From the NCBI GenBank assembly GCA_030609965.1, contig JAUWSQ010000008.1, positions 1 through 60,016 on the forward strand: a stretch of 60,016 nucleotides of DNA. Reading direction: 5' to 3'. How positions within the stretch are numbered: the stretch's first letter is position 1; every line of letters starts with the position of its first letter. The notes under the pieces were generated by a model. That model searched no databases. It saw only the letters and a program-made list of their open reading frames with translations, and had not been told where the DNA came from. Source of the stretch: Candidatus Fermentibacterota bacterium (GTDB lineage Bacteria; Fermentibacterota; Fermentibacteria; Fermentibacterales; JCC-6). Shown piece after piece: positions 1 to 8,870 of this stretch. Position numbers and translations under genes: made by a program.

Positions 1-511
1 CGAAAGATGTGCCTTTGCCTGAGTCCATATAGTACAGGTGATCGTAAATGAATTTCAATCCAAGTCCCACCGCGACACCAGGTGCCACCTCAGTTCCAAA
101 GGAACCTGTAAGGGCGATGCCGTACGAGTAGAATGTTCCGAGTTCCTGCCCCGATTGGGTCGTCTCAAGCTGCTCACCCATTGACATGAAAGTGATGTTT
201 CCTCCGACACCGCCCCACCCTTCTATGTGGGTGGCGTAACCCAGAAACTCGTAGTACAGGTCATCAGCAAGCTGTGGAAGCCAGTTACTGTGCTGAAGAG
301 TCAGTTCGTTCCTGGTAGTGTCGACAAAAGCAAGCCCTGCCGGATTCCAGTACGATGCAGTTGCATCGTTGGCCAGAGCAGTAAAAGCTTCACCCATACC
401 GTTCGGGCGCGCACCTGGAGTTATCGTCATCCAGATAACGCTGGCCGTTGAAGCGTACGCCATTGAAGATATGACAAGAACCGTAATAATAACAAAAAGT
501 CCTTTTTTCAT
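1..511 (-). CDS. porV: PorV-like T9SS outer-membrane protein, 5' part only
   Basis: The gene runs off the left edge, leaving about 170 N-terminal codons. It begins with a lysine-start signal peptide (MKKGLFVIITVLVISSMAYA), then the motif ITPGARPNGMGEAFTALAND followed by A-T-A-S-Y-W-N-P-A-G-L-A, which is the N-terminal hallmark of the PorV/PorQ family (UPF0164). PorV is a 14-strand outer-membrane barrel that carries T9SS cargo from the translocon to the PorU sortase. ATG at 511 follows AGGAGG with a 4-nt spacer. It lies 98 bp downstream of porU, the same neighbours as in Bacteroidetes, which supports PorV over a generic barrel. The C-terminal half cannot be seen. Confidence 0.85.
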   Translation of the reverse strand, partial: MKKGLFVIITVLVISSMAYASTASVIWMTITPGARPNGMGEAFTALANDATASYWNPAGLAFVDTTRNELTLQHSNWLPQLADDLYYEFLGYATHIEGWGGVGGNITFMSMGEQLETTQSGQELGTFYSYGIALTGSFGTEVAPGVAVGLGLKFIYDHLYYMDSGKGTSF

Positions 512-609
512 CGTTCCTCCTGCTTGAAACCGGAAGCTTTTCCGGATTTAATGTAAAATACTTCGACCGGCTGTAAACCCGGGTCGCTGCCATGATGCAG
601 CTGCATCAA

Positions 610-3600
610 TTATGGGTTACGTACAACGGCTATTATTCCAGTAGCCTTTGAGTTCTCTCCAGATTCGGAAAGCGAAGCAGCAGATACAACAAAGATATAT
701 GCTCCGCTGGCAACTTCATCTCCATCCGTATCTCTGCAGTCCCACAAGCACTGGTTATATCCGGCTGTTCCTTCAATGTTCCCGAATATAATCACCCTTC
801 TTCCGGTAACTGTATAAACAGTAATATCAACCTTTCCGGGTGATGTCTGAGTCCAGTTGATCGATGTTCCATCACTACAGGGATTGGGATAGGGAAACAC
901 ACCGCTTATCCCGAATGAATTATCATCGGTGACACTTAACTCTACCTCAGTAACGGACGTATTCAGAAGACCGTCTGACGCCCTTAGCTGGACAATGTGG
1001 CTTCCGGGTTCAAGAGTACCGATTTCCACTCTGAGCTCACCCGTAGTGCTTGAACCTGTATGATACTGGAAAAAGCCGGAAACATCATCCGGGGTGCCAT
1101 CCACATAAAGCGCAAGCTGACGGCCTACATTACCCAGAAGGTTGATGCCGGAACTATCCTCCAGAATTGCCCTGACGCAAATATTGCCAGATATCTCAGG
1201 ATTGACCGTATTCCGGTATCCCTCAATCCACAGTTCTATCGATGGACCTTCATTATCCGGAAGGGGATTACCAAAATCAAGCCTTGCCGGATAGGTTGAG
1301 GCCGCTGCAAAAGCATCGTTGCTCATGAATGTAAGCTGAGTCCTGGCAAGGGCTCCGATATCACTGTCAACCGGGACGAACATACTCACGCTGTAATCCG
1401 GTTCAGCGTAGACGGTACCGGAATAGAATTTACCTGGAAGCGACAGGTAATCGATGAGCAGTTGCTGCCTTACAGTGTAGTAAGTATCCGGCTGACACGA
1501 TTCCCAGGATTCAACGAAAATAATACCTTCCGAGGGCGCCGAACCGGTAAGAGTGACTTCTTCCCCGGAAAATAATGGGTCGTCGGATACTTCAAACGAA
1601 TCCCATGGGAAAGCAAGCCCGAGGCTGCCGTCACCGAAAAGCACGTACTGGTCCGAATTGGTGTTGTAACCGGCGTCGATCTTCCCGAGCAATACGCACA
1701 TTCCCACTGAAAGATCCGGCTCACTGAACATGTGATCAAGAATAAAGCCAACAAGAATCTCGTTCGCTGTAGCCCCTGTTTGATCTGTGGCTCCAAGGCC
1801 GAGTATGGCTCCACCGACCTGAGAGGTGGTTAACAGTTGAGCCAGACATTCGGACGAAGGGTTCTGAAACTGCCCGACGTCACAGGAACCGAAAATAGCT
1901 ACAGGAAGGCGCTGTTCACACGCAAGAAGCCCGTTATCTTCAAGATACAGAAGACCTTCGTCCGCCAGCTGATCGTAGGCGCCATGACCAAGGTAGAAGG
2001 AGACGAGAGCTCCGTCACTCCAGAGGCTTAAGTAATCCTCCCGGGCCTCGGGTTTGGCCCCTACGCTGTTCCGTTCGTAGAAGATAAGATAGAGTTTCTC
2101 CGGGCGAAGCACATGAGGAAGATGATCGGTCAGTAATCTTTCAACACTCCGGGTATGCTGCGGTTCATCACCTGTGGTGCGGGGTGATATCTCATCGTCG
2201 GCAGCGCCCAGGACAACAGTCTGCCATACGCCGCAGTTTTCACTGCTGCGGTAGGAAAGGCTCCGGTCAACTATCAGCTGAAGGTCAGAACGGTTGGTTA
2301 TCCCCATTCTGGATAGCGCAATCTGAGGAAGTATGGATCCTTCGACGATTGAAAACTTATCGTCTACAACAATATGATATTCATTTCTGTATAGAATATC
2401 TATATACGAGGTCTTGGACGAGGTAAAATTAAGCGGGTCCCAGTTTCCGCCGCCTACAAGAATCAGATCTTCCGGTATCGGATCCCATGAATCGATTATG
2501 TGTGAAACCATCGCCTGAATGGCCCGGGGATCTCTGACGCCTCCGTTGAATTCATTGTAAACCTCCGAAGCAGCGATTGCGATAACATCAGGGCTTAACT
2601 GCGTCAACGGGCTTATATCATCGTAGAACTCGTCGGCGCAAACATAGATGGACCTGGCACCATCCAGCGTTTCTATGATCCTGCCTGGTGATTCGTACCG
2701 GATTTCTGAGGGAAAGCGCATATCCCCGTAATCGGAGATCCAGAGCCCTCTTTCGATCCAGGATGCAGGCACTTCAAATTCGAACTGATGCGGGTCCGCA
2801 ATACTGATATTCTCCGCAAGTGTATCAGTGCCAACGAGAAATACCATGGCATCAGTCAGATCGTTTTCCCATGTGAATTCCTGCCTGGCGGCTACAGGCC
2901 ACCATTCCAGAGGAACCTGAGCCTGGCCCGGGACGGACATGCCAGTCCATGCGAAGATTTCAAACCAGTCTAGAAATACAGTATCGCTTACTGAATCCTT
3001 GATTATATTGAGGCTGAGGGAGTTCCCTGTATCCAGTATTCCATCAAGGGGCACAGTGAGAAGAAATTCATCAGTACCGCGCCAGATTGTATCGCATACT
3101 CCGGTTCCGTTCAGGGATATTCTGATGTGATGATCTCGGAAGGTGTTGTAAACCAGTTTGATCTGGAGGAAACCGCTGCCTCTGGTTTCAGGGGAATCAA
3201 AATTAAAATAATGCCAGGTGTCGTCACTACCCTCGGACTTGATCCAGGCCCAGTCATCCGGTAAAGAAACAATACCACGGGTTCGGGTAAGATTCTGTTC
3301 CAGGTGCTGTCTTGACAGAAAACTGTCTGGCATTGCAGGAGCGCCGGTCAGTTCCCCGTTCTGAATGTTCATCCTGGCTCCGTCTTCTCCGCCCCATGTA
3401 AGCCAGTAGGTGTTTCGTGTACAGTATCTGTGGTTAAAATGGGAAGGCAGATTGTCGCTCATGTATGCGCTGGGTCCCCACCATGCCAGCCCTCTTCCGA
3501 AGAAATATAATCTATCATCTGTATCGAATATGCCGTCTCCACCATCCTCAATCAGAATAGGAACAGGTCTTGGGCTGTAAACGTTCAACCAGGGTTCCTC

Positions 3601-4356
3601 CCCCATATCAAGGCCTCTCCCGCAGAAAAGTGAAAGACTGGACGATGGAGTACCCTCCGCAACTGGTATGTCAGCTCCGGTAATACAGTACATTCCCGCA
3701 GTATCAATATCCATGGCGTACCACGGCAGACCCCAGAAGGGACTTGAATCGTATCTATCCCGTAGAATACTCCAGATTTGATTTCCGCCTTCAAAAAAAG
3801 CATCGAATATTGCACCGGATACACCAGAGGCGGAAACCGCTGGCCTGGCGGCGGGATAACTCAGGCGTATGCGGAATCTGTCGGCTGCATAAAGGGCACC
3901 ATCACGGATTATCACTGGATGCAGCTGAATATGAGCGTAGCCAGCTCTTCTGAAGGTTCCGGTACCACCTATCATTCCCCATGTTCGGGGGATATCTTCG
4001 GCAGCCGCCGCTTCGAAACTTTCTATCCCGTCTGGAGATACGCTTACACTGGAAACAGTGCCGCCTGAAAGGTAATGGACCCCTTCAGGAATAATCTCAA
4101 GTTCAGGCTCAACGCCGGGCGGTATTGCGAGATAGAGGGCAGCCTCCGGCAGAAGAACAGAACCCGAAGAACCGGAATAGCTGCATTCATCCGCCATATA
4201 ACCTGTCAGGCCATCTGGAAGCCATTCAATAGGTTGTATCCCTGAACACTCCCATGTAAGGACTGTTGAGGATGTTCCAACCTTTACTTCGGGTGCCTGC
4301 ATAGCTGAAGGTGTAATGGAACCTGAGCCAAGCAGCAGAATAAGCAGTATAACCAT
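610..4356 (-). CDS. porU: PorU-like T9SS C25-family sortase
   Basis: A 1248-residue secreted protein. A short hydrophobic signal (MVILLILLLGSGS) is followed by a beta-rich N-terminal region and a gingipain-type (peptidase C25, caspase-fold) domain. The catalytic pair is visible: His791 in YLGHGAYDQ and Cys825 in FGSCDVGQF, 34 residues apart, close to the gingipain spacing. The last ~95 residues (FPYPNPCSDGTSINW onward, ending in a G-A-Y-I-F-V-V strand) form a FlgD-like/T9SS type A sorting domain. PorU is the surface sortase that removes such C-terminal domains from cargo and attaches it to A-LPS. Start ATG 4356 is 2 nt after the divIVA stop, with GGAG inside the divIVA end, so the two are probably cotranscribed. 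Adjacent porV supports PorU rather than a cargo gingipain. Confidence 0.85.
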   Translation of the reverse strand: MVILLILLLGSGSITPSAMQAPEVKVGTSSTVLTWECSGIQPIEWLPDGLTGYMADECSYSGSSGSVLLPEAALYLAIPPGVEPELEIIPEGVHYLSGGTVSSVSVSPDGIESFEAAAAEDIPRTWGMIGGTGTFRRAGYAHIQLHPVIIRDGALYAADRFRIRLSYPAARPAVSASGVSGAIFDAFFEGGNQIWSILRDRYDSSPFWGLPWYAMDIDTAGMYCITGADIPVAEGTPSSSLSLFCGRGLDMGEEPWLNVYSPRPVPILIEDGGDGIFDTDDRLYFFGRGLAWWGPSAYMSDNLPSHFNHRYCTRNTYWLTWGGEDGARMNIQNGELTGAPAMPDSFLSRQHLEQNLTRTRGIVSLPDDWAWIKSEGSDDTWHYFNFDSPETRGSGFLQIKLVYNTFRDHHIRISLNGTGVCDTIWRGTDEFLLTVPLDGILDTGNSLSLNIIKDSVSDTVFLDWFEIFAWTGMSVPGQAQVPLEWWPVAARQEFTWENDLTDAMVFLVGTDTLAENISIADPHQFEFEVPASWIERGLWISDYGDMRFPSEIRYESPGRIIETLDGARSIYVCADEFYDDISPLTQLSPDVIAIAASEVYNEFNGGVRDPRAIQAMVSHIIDSWDPIPEDLILVGGGNWDPLNFTSSKTSYIDILYRNEYHIVVDDKFSIVEGSILPQIALSRMGITNRSDLQLIVDRSLSYRSSENCGVWQTVVLGAADDEISPRTTGDEPQHTRSVERLLTDHLPHVLRPEKLYLIFYERNSVGAKPEAREDYLSLWSDGALVSFYLGHGAYDQLADEGLLYLEDNGLLACEQRLPVAIFGSCDVGQFQNPSSECLAQLLTTSQVGGAILGLGATDQTGATANEILVGFILDHMFSEPDLSVGMCVLLGKIDAGYNTNSDQYVLFGDGSLGLAFPWDSFEVSDDPLFSGEEVTLTGSAPSEGIIFVESWESCQPDTYYTVRQQLLIDYLSLPGKFYSGTVYAEPDYSVSMFVPVDSDIGALARTQLTFMSNDAFAAASTYPARLDFGNPLPDNEGPSIELWIEGYRNTVNPEISGNICVRAILEDSSGINLLGNVGRQLALYVDGTPDDVSGFFQYHTGSSTTGELRVEIGTLEPGSHIVQLRASDGLLNTSVTEVELSVTDDNSFGISGVFPYPNPCSDGTSINWTQTSPGKVDITVYTVTGRRVIIFGNIEGTAGYNQCLWDCRDTDGDEVASGAYIFVVSAASLSESGENSKATGIIAVVRNP

Positions 4357-4358
4357 TA

Positions 4359-4892
4359 TTACAGCTCCGTAAGTTCAAGCATGGGAGAGTCGCCATCCTC
4401 TTCGCCAGGGAGCTTTTCCTCTTCAGGAATCATTTCCGATTTGATTTTTTCTTCCTCCAGGTCCAGCATTTTACCGTGAGAATCGACGAATGACCTTATC
4501 TGTGTTAACACTGATAGTCTTCTATCCTGCAACTCACGAATAGTTTCAGTCAGTACCTGAACCCTTTCCCTCGCTTCAGAGACAAGATTGGATGCTTTTA
4601 TCTCGGCATCCATAATTATGAGCTCGGCTTCTCTATCAGCTTCTTTTCTTGCCTGTGTGGCGCTTTGCTGCTGCTGAACAAGCACATCTCTTACCGCACC
4701 TTCCATCCGGTCGAAATCCGATGCTCTGGCTCTGAGGACGAGCAGTTCTTTCTCAGCGTTCTCAAGGCTCTCTACAAGTTCCTCCCAGGCGGAAGCAACC
4801 ATTTCAAGAAATGCTTCCACCTCATCTACATCGTAACCTCTCATGGTTTTGCGGAAGTTCTGTCTTCTTATATCAAGAGGAGTAATACGCAC
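4359..4892 (-). CDS. divIVA: DivIVA-domain coiled-coil protein
   Basis: 177 residues. The N-terminal ~40 residues carry the DivIVA lipid-binding/dimerisation motif (ITPLDIRRQNFRKTMRGYDV followed by DEVEAFL). A long coiled coil covers about residues 30-145 (heptads, Q- and E-rich, QQQQ near residue 74) and the tail is acidic. DivIVA proteins sense negative membrane curvature at poles and septa and recruit partners for division or polar growth. GTG start at 4892 has GGAGA 7 nt upstream. It lies between yggS and porU; the yggS-divIVA pairing is common in Firmicutes, whereas coupling to T9SS genes is unusual. Its role here (division or polar placement of secretion) is inference. Confidence 0.85.
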   Translation of the reverse strand: MRITPLDIRRQNFRKTMRGYDVDEVEAFLEMVASAWEELVESLENAEKELLVLRARASDFDRMEGAVRDVLVQQQQSATQARKEADREAELIIMDAEIKASNLVSEARERVQVLTETIRELQDRRLSVLTQIRSFVDSHGKMLDLEEEKIKSEMIPEEEKLPGEEDGDSPMLELTEL

Positions 4893-4999
4893 GGTGATTC
4901 TCCATTTCCATATCCGCTGATATCAGTGATACTGACCCTTCATGTTCAAATATACACACTATAGAATAATATTTTTGCTCAATTGAAGTCAATTCGATT

Positions 5000-5716
5000 C
5001 TAATCTATCTGTCTTGGACCAAAAAGGTATCTGCCGAGTCTTATGGTAGTAGCTCCCTCTGCCACTGCGGGTACGAAGTCATCACTCATTCCCATGGAAA
5101 GTTCAGGGAGTTCGTAACCACAATCACGTTCAAGGCGGTCCCTGAGATTCCGGAGAAGGGCAAAGGCTTCAGAGGTATCCAGTTCGGTTCCCCCCAGGGG
5201 TCCTACAGTCATCAATCCTGAAATACGAAGACCCAGCTCTAAGATCTCACCCAGAGCATCACGAAGCAGATGGTAGTCGGGATTGAAGCCGTGCTTGGAT
5301 GCTTCGCGGGAGGTATTCACCTCTATCAGGATACCAGGCTGTTCATCCCCTTTTGAAACCGTTCTTCGTGCTATTTCCCTCGCGATTTTCAATCTGCCCA
5401 CGGAATCTATCCAGTGAAAATCCCGTACGGCCTGCCGAACCTCTCCCGTATGTATTGGTCCAATCATATGAAATTCAGCGGCATTCTTCCCAAGGATTTT
5501 TACTTTGCGCCCCCCCTCGCTGACACGATTTTCTCCGAGGAGAGTCACACCTGCTTCAATAGCCATCGCAGCGATGGATGCAGGATGTGTTTTAGTGACA
5601 GCCATTATAGTGACAGTTCGGCCGGGTTCTCCGCAGGAATTAAGAGCGTCCTCAACCCGCTCTATAGCGGTCTGAAGATTACTTTTAATGATCTCTACTG
5701 AAGTAATCACTACCAC
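5000..5716 (-). CDS. yggS: YggS/PLPBP family PLP-binding protein
   Basis: 238 residues in one alanine-racemase-like TIM barrel. The PLP lysine lies in VTKTHP (about residue 42); GENRVSEG, LMTVGPL and LSMGMSDDF with EGATTIRLGRYLFGPR match family blocks. YggS/PLPHP binds pyridoxal phosphate and keeps PLP and amino-acid pools balanced; it is not a racemase. Some normally strict blocks are altered: HMIGPIHTGEV replaces the usual HFIGHLQxNK. The GTG at 5716 touches the Shine-Dalgarno; the in-frame GTG at 5710 has AAGGGG with a 6-nt spacer and is the better start. It heads the string yggS-divIVA-porU-porV, and its 5' leader abuts the palindrome at 5725-5886. Confidence 0.9.
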   Translation of the reverse strand: MVVITSVEIIKSNLQTAIERVEDALNSCGEPGRTVTIMAVTKTHPASIAAMAIEAGVTLLGENRVSEGGRKVKILGKNAAEFHMIGPIHTGEVRQAVRDFHWIDSVGRLKIAREIARRTVSKGDEQPGILIEVNTSREASKHGFNPDYHLLRDALGEILELGLRISGLMTVGPLGGTELDTSEAFALLRNLRDRLERDCGYELPELSMGMSDDFVPAVAEGATTIRLGRYLFGPRQID

Positions 5717-5724
5717 CCCCTTGA

Positions 5725-5886
5725 AGTGTCATGTCAAGCATCAAATGATATATCCTGCTTGTTCTTTGACGCTCCTGCGGTGTTGCGGATTCAGTTACAT
5801 AGCCCTGCTATGCGCCATCATCCGCGCTTTGCAGAAACACCAAATAACTTCACAATTATACACCATCTGATACTTGACATAACACT
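5725..5886. repeat. long imperfect palindrome (element A)
   Basis: Two 29-nt arms, 5725-5753 and 5858-5886, are inverted copies matching at 24 of 29 positions. All five differences are transitions that become G-U wobble pairs in RNA read from the minus strand, the yggS strand. The interior holds nested shorter stems: GGTGTT with AACACC, CGGAT with ATCCG, and CATAGC-CCT-GCTATG. It sits between divergent yggS and the fur-like promoter. It could be a folded 5' leader of yggS, a MITE-like element, or a repetitive extragenic palindrome. No coding signal is seen. Confidence 0.75.
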
Positions 5887-5911
5887 AGGTGAAATATGGG
5901 TAAACCTCAGG

Positions 5912-5957
5912 TTGCTGTCACACCGGCTGCAGAATATATTATTGCAACTGTTTTGCA
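5912..5957 (+). promoter_or_regulatory. promoter and dyad operator of the Fur-like regulator and znu operon
   Basis: TTGCTG at 5912-5917 and TATATT at 5935-5940 are separated by 17 bp, a sigma-70-like promoter. Directly downstream, TGCAA (5943-5947) and TTGCA (5953-5957) form a 15-bp dyad centred near the expected transcription start. A Fur-family repressor bound there would block initiation, so autoregulation of the regulator and the transporter operon is likely (inference). The half-sites do not match the classic Fur or enterobacterial Zur boxes as I know them. Confidence 0.55.
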
Positions 5958-5971
5958 TTAAGGAAAAAGTG

Positions 5972-6394
5972 ATGAATGTATCAGGGTTATGGAACAAACT
6001 GAGGGACAGCGGCCTCCGAATTACTCCGCTCAAAAAACAGGTGGTTGAACTCTTCATGGGCGGTGCCTGTGGCCTTTCCGCAAGGGATGTTCATGATAGA
6101 CTGCCGGGTAATCCTCATATATCAACAGTTCACAGATGTCTGGGTTCCCTGGAAAGGATAGGGTTTCTCAGACCAGACAGAAGCTTCGAAGGCATCCTGC
6201 GTTACAGGTGTTCCAGATCTTTCTACCCTGACCATGGCCACTTCAAGTGCGAGATGTGCGGGGAAATATTCCCGGTTTCCTGCAAGCTTCCTGATGAATT
6301 CATTAAAATGGTTGAAAATACGTGCAGCTTTCAAATAGTGAATTCGGATTTCTTCCTTGAAGGGAAATGCAGTAAATGCGCCGCAGTAGAATGA
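5972..6394 (+). CDS. Fur/Zur family metal-responsive repressor
   Basis: 140 residues from ATG 5972, which follows AAGGA. The N-terminal ~75 residues form the Fur winged helix (LRDSGLRITPLKKQVVELF, ISTVHRCLGSLERIGFLRP). A dimerisation and metal domain follows: HGHFKCEMCG has Cys93 and Cys96, and a C-terminal CSKC has Cys133 and Cys136, the pair of CxxC motifs that hold structural zinc. The open frame extends further upstream but that stretch is the palindrome and promoter, so it is not coding. The gene overlaps a znuACB-like importer, so a zinc-sensing (Zur) or manganese-sensing role is more likely than iron. The exact metal is inference. Confidence 0.85.
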   Translation: MNVSGLWNKLRDSGLRITPLKKQVVELFMGGACGLSARDVHDRLPGNPHISTVHRCLGSLERIGFLRPDRSFEGILRYRCSRSFYPDHGHFKCEMCGEIFPVSCKLPDEFIKMVENTCSFQIVNSDFFLEGKCSKCAAVE

Positions 6395-7296
6395 GCAGCT
6401 GTTTCCTTTCAGTTATTGCCCTTTCGGCAATCCTTCTTCAATCCGCTTGCGGACCGCAATCCTCCGAAAAAGGAGATAACCTGATGGTAGCGGTCAGTGT
6501 TCTGCCCCAGAAGTATTTCGTGGAGCAGATATCCGGCGATTCAATAGACATTGTCGTTGTTGTACCTCCCGGGGCAAACCCGGCAACGTACGAACCCTCC
6601 CCCTCGGACATGAGGAACATGAGCGATGTTGACGTATGGTTCACGATAGGAGTCCCTTTTGAATCCCCATGGCTTCCAAGGTTTACGGGCAGCAACCCTG
6701 ATCTCCGGATCAGAAGCACAATTGAGAACATTGAACGACTCCCGATCGACAGGTACACCGCTGGCGCTCATGAAACCATACCTACGCATCACGGTCATGA
6801 TGGCGTCTCCTCTGACCCGCATGTATGGCTTTCACCGGAACTGGTCCGGAGCCAGGCGGCTGTCATCGCGGAGGAACTATCTCTGCTTGACAGCTCCAGA
6901 GCGGACGAATTCATGGAGAATCTCAGCAGTTTCAGCGAGGAGATCGATTCACTTCAGAACACAATACACTCACTGATCGATTCTTCATCCTCCAATAGTT
7001 TTATCGTCTTTCATCCCGCCTGGGGTTACTTTGCGGATGAGTTCAATCTTGTTCAGATCCCGATCGAAACGGCTGGAAGCGAACCATCTCCCAGGGAAAT
7101 GTCGTTATTGATTGATTACGCCAGAGAGAACGATATACGCGCTGTTTTCGTCTCCCCGCAGTTCAGCACTTCCTCAGCTGCGGCTATAGCAGCGGAGATA
7201 GGTGTTCGCGTAAGCTACATAGACCCCCTTGCAGAAGACTGGAGCAGCAATCTCATCAATGTGGCGGAACTCCTTTCGGAAACTGCAGTACCCTGA
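6376..7296 (+). CDS. znuA: ZnuA/TroA-like metal-binding lipoprotein of ABC importer
   Basis: 306 residues. A positive n-region and hydrophobic stretch end in the lipobox LLQSACG, giving a lipid-anchored periplasmic protein. The cluster A-1 metal-binding fold is shown by VSVLPQKYFVEQI, PPGANPATYEPSPSDM and SDPHVWLSPE. A short histidine-rich loop (THHGHDG, around residue 137) precedes DPHVWL, as in zinc-specific ZnuA proteins. It delivers the metal to the permease. The frame overlaps the regulator's 3' end by 19 bp; an alternative ATG at 6391 forms an ATGA junction with the regulator stop. Neither start has a strong Shine-Dalgarno. Zinc is favoured over manganese because of the His loop. Confidence 0.88.
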   Translation: MRRSRMSSCFLSVIALSAILLQSACGPQSSEKGDNLMVAVSVLPQKYFVEQISGDSIDIVVVVPPGANPATYEPSPSDMRNMSDVDVWFTIGVPFESPWLPRFTGSNPDLRIRSTIENIERLPIDRYTAGAHETIPTHHGHDGVSSDPHVWLSPELVRSQAAVIAEELSLLDSSRADEFMENLSSFSEEIDSLQNTIHSLIDSSSSNSFIVFHPAWGYFADEFNLVQIPIETAGSEPSPREMSLLIDYARENDIRAVFVSPQFSTSSAAAIAAEIGVRVSYIDPLAEDWSSNLINVAELLSETAVP

Positions 7297-8061
7297 ATGA
7301 AAGAAGCAATCAGATTACATGGTGTTACTGCCGGTTACCGCACCGGCAATCCCATTATCCATAACATTGATCTTACCGTCCAGGAAAACGATTTCCTTGC
7401 GGTAATCGGCCCCAATGGCGGCGGGAAAACGACACTTCTCAAAGTAATCCTGGGCCTTCTGACACCCTGGGAAGGCACAGCGTCCGTTTTCGGTGAATCT
7501 CCTGAGAAGAACCATCCTGCAATCGGCTATGTACCTCAGCTCATACCTGAAGATTCGTTTCCGATCACCGTTATGGACGTGGTTCTCATGGGCAGGCTGA
7601 GGAATGCAGGTCTGCTCCGAAGATTCTCGCGTGGGGACAGGGAAACGGCTGAAATGAACCTTGCAAGGCTTAATGTGGAAGACCTTGCCGGTGATGACAT
7701 GAATTCCCTTTCAGGTGGTCAGAAGCAGCGCGTACTTATAGCAAGAGCCCTTGCGGGGAAACCGCAGATACTCCTTCTTGATGAACCTGTTGCAAGTGTT
7801 GATCACGATACCCAGATAAGCTTCTTCAATCTCCTGGCGGAGCTGAACAGTACGATAACGATTGTGCTTGTCACCCACGATGTCGGCGCTGTATCTGCCC
7901 ATGTTAAGAATATCGCCTGCATCAACAGAACTCTGATAAGTCATGGAGAAACCTTGTCTTCTGAATCTGTGGCGAAGGCATACGGCTGTCCATTCGAACT
8001 TATTTCCCATGGCGGTATTCCACACAGGGTTCTGGGGAACGGAAAGGAACCGAAAACATGA
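7297..8061 (+). CDS. znuC: metal ABC importer ATPase (ZnuC-like)
   Basis: 254-residue ABC ATPase: Walker A GPNGGGKTT (near residue 40), a Q-loop at GYVPQ, signature LSGGQKQR, Walker B ILLLDEP and a switch histidine in LVTHD. It powers uptake of the metal delivered by the ZnuA-like lipoprotein. The ATG directly follows the znuA stop, and the 3' end overlaps the permease start by 4 bp (ATGA), so all three are translationally coupled. Length and motifs match the Mn/Zn importer ATPases. A C-terminal extension of about 20 residues past the ABC core is unremarkable. Confidence 0.9.
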   Translation: MKEAIRLHGVTAGYRTGNPIIHNIDLTVQENDFLAVIGPNGGGKTTLLKVILGLLTPWEGTASVFGESPEKNHPAIGYVPQLIPEDSFPITVMDVVLMGRLRNAGLLRRFSRGDRETAEMNLARLNVEDLAGDDMNSLSGGQKQRVLIARALAGKPQILLLDEPVASVDHDTQISFFNLLAELNSTITIVLVTHDVGAVSAHVKNIACINRTLISHGETLSSESVAKAYGCPFELISHGGIPHRVLGNGKEPKT

Positions 8062-8870
8062 TCGACGCTCTGGGATATACATTCATGCAGAACGCCGTGA
8101 TCGTATCGGTTCTTGCATCAATAGCATGCGGTATTATCGGCACACTCGTGACAGTCAATCGAATGTCTGCCCTTGCAGGCAGTATCGCCCACGCCTCCTT
8201 CGGAGGCCTTGGCCTCGCATATCTTGCGGGTTTTAACCCATTGATAGGAGCAACCTGTTTTGCAGTGGCGGGAGCGGCAGGCATAGCAGCCGTGTCTTCG
8301 AAAAAAAGGTCAAGAACCGATACAGCCATGGCGGCTATGTGGGCAACAGGGATGGCTGCGGGGCTTGTCTTTATTAAACTCTCCGGAACCTATTCCGCAG
8401 ACCTGATGAGCTGGCTGTTCGGAAGTTTGCTTGCAGTATCCTCTTCCGATATAGCGTTTGCGGCTGTTCTGGATATCGTTATTCTTCTTGTAATAACTGG
8501 ATTGTACAAGGAATTCCTGGCGGTTTCATTCGATCAGGAATTCAGCATGCTTCAAGGGGTGCCAACACATTTCATCAGGGGGCTCTTCCTTATACTGACA
8601 GCTCTGACAGCGGTACTTCTCATGAAGATAACCGGTCTCATCATGGTAATCGCTATGCTGTCGATTCCCGCCGCGATAGCCGGGATGTACACCGGCAGCC
8701 TCTGGAAGATGATGGTACTTGCGTCTATTCTGGCAGCAGTGTTCAACCTGGCTGGACTCTCCCTCGCGTGGATGCTGGATCTGCCGCCGGGGGCCGTCAT
8801 CATACTTATCGCGGCATTCGCTTACGCAGTTTCACTTATCATCGAGAGGGTAAGGTCGGGAACCACCTGA
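8058..8870 (+). CDS. znuB: metal ABC importer permease (ZnuB-like)
   Basis: 270 residues with about eight hydrophobic segments, typical of the ABC-3 permease family. Family blocks are seen near the N-terminus (LASIACGIIGTLVTVNRM, GSIAHASFGGLGLAYLAG) and near residue 190-215 (MKITGLIMVIAMLSIPAAIA). It forms the inner-membrane channel through which the metal passes, as a homodimer with the adjacent ATPase. The start overlaps znuC by 4 bp. About 190 bp without a gene follow; that stretch holds a TATAAT-like box near 8941 and a CTCTG-AA-CAGAG palindrome, but no convincing promoter or terminator. Confidence 0.9.
   Translation: MIDALGYTFMQNAVIVSVLASIACGIIGTLVTVNRMSALAGSIAHASFGGLGLAYLAGFNPLIGATCFAVAGAAGIAAVSSKKRSRTDTAMAAMWATGMAAGLVFIKLSGTYSADLMSWLFGSLLAVSSSDIAFAAVLDIVILLVITGLYKEFLAVSFDQEFSMLQGVPTHFIRGLFLILTALTAVLLMKITGLIMVIAMLSIPAAIAGMYTGSLWKMMVLASILAAVFNLAGLSLAWMLDLPPGAVIILIAAFAYAVSLIIERVRSGTT

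Noticed and set aside
5726..5971. N-terminal extension of the Fur-like protein
   Set aside because: The stretch is a palindrome plus promoter and operator; ATG 5972 with AAGGA gives the normal family length.
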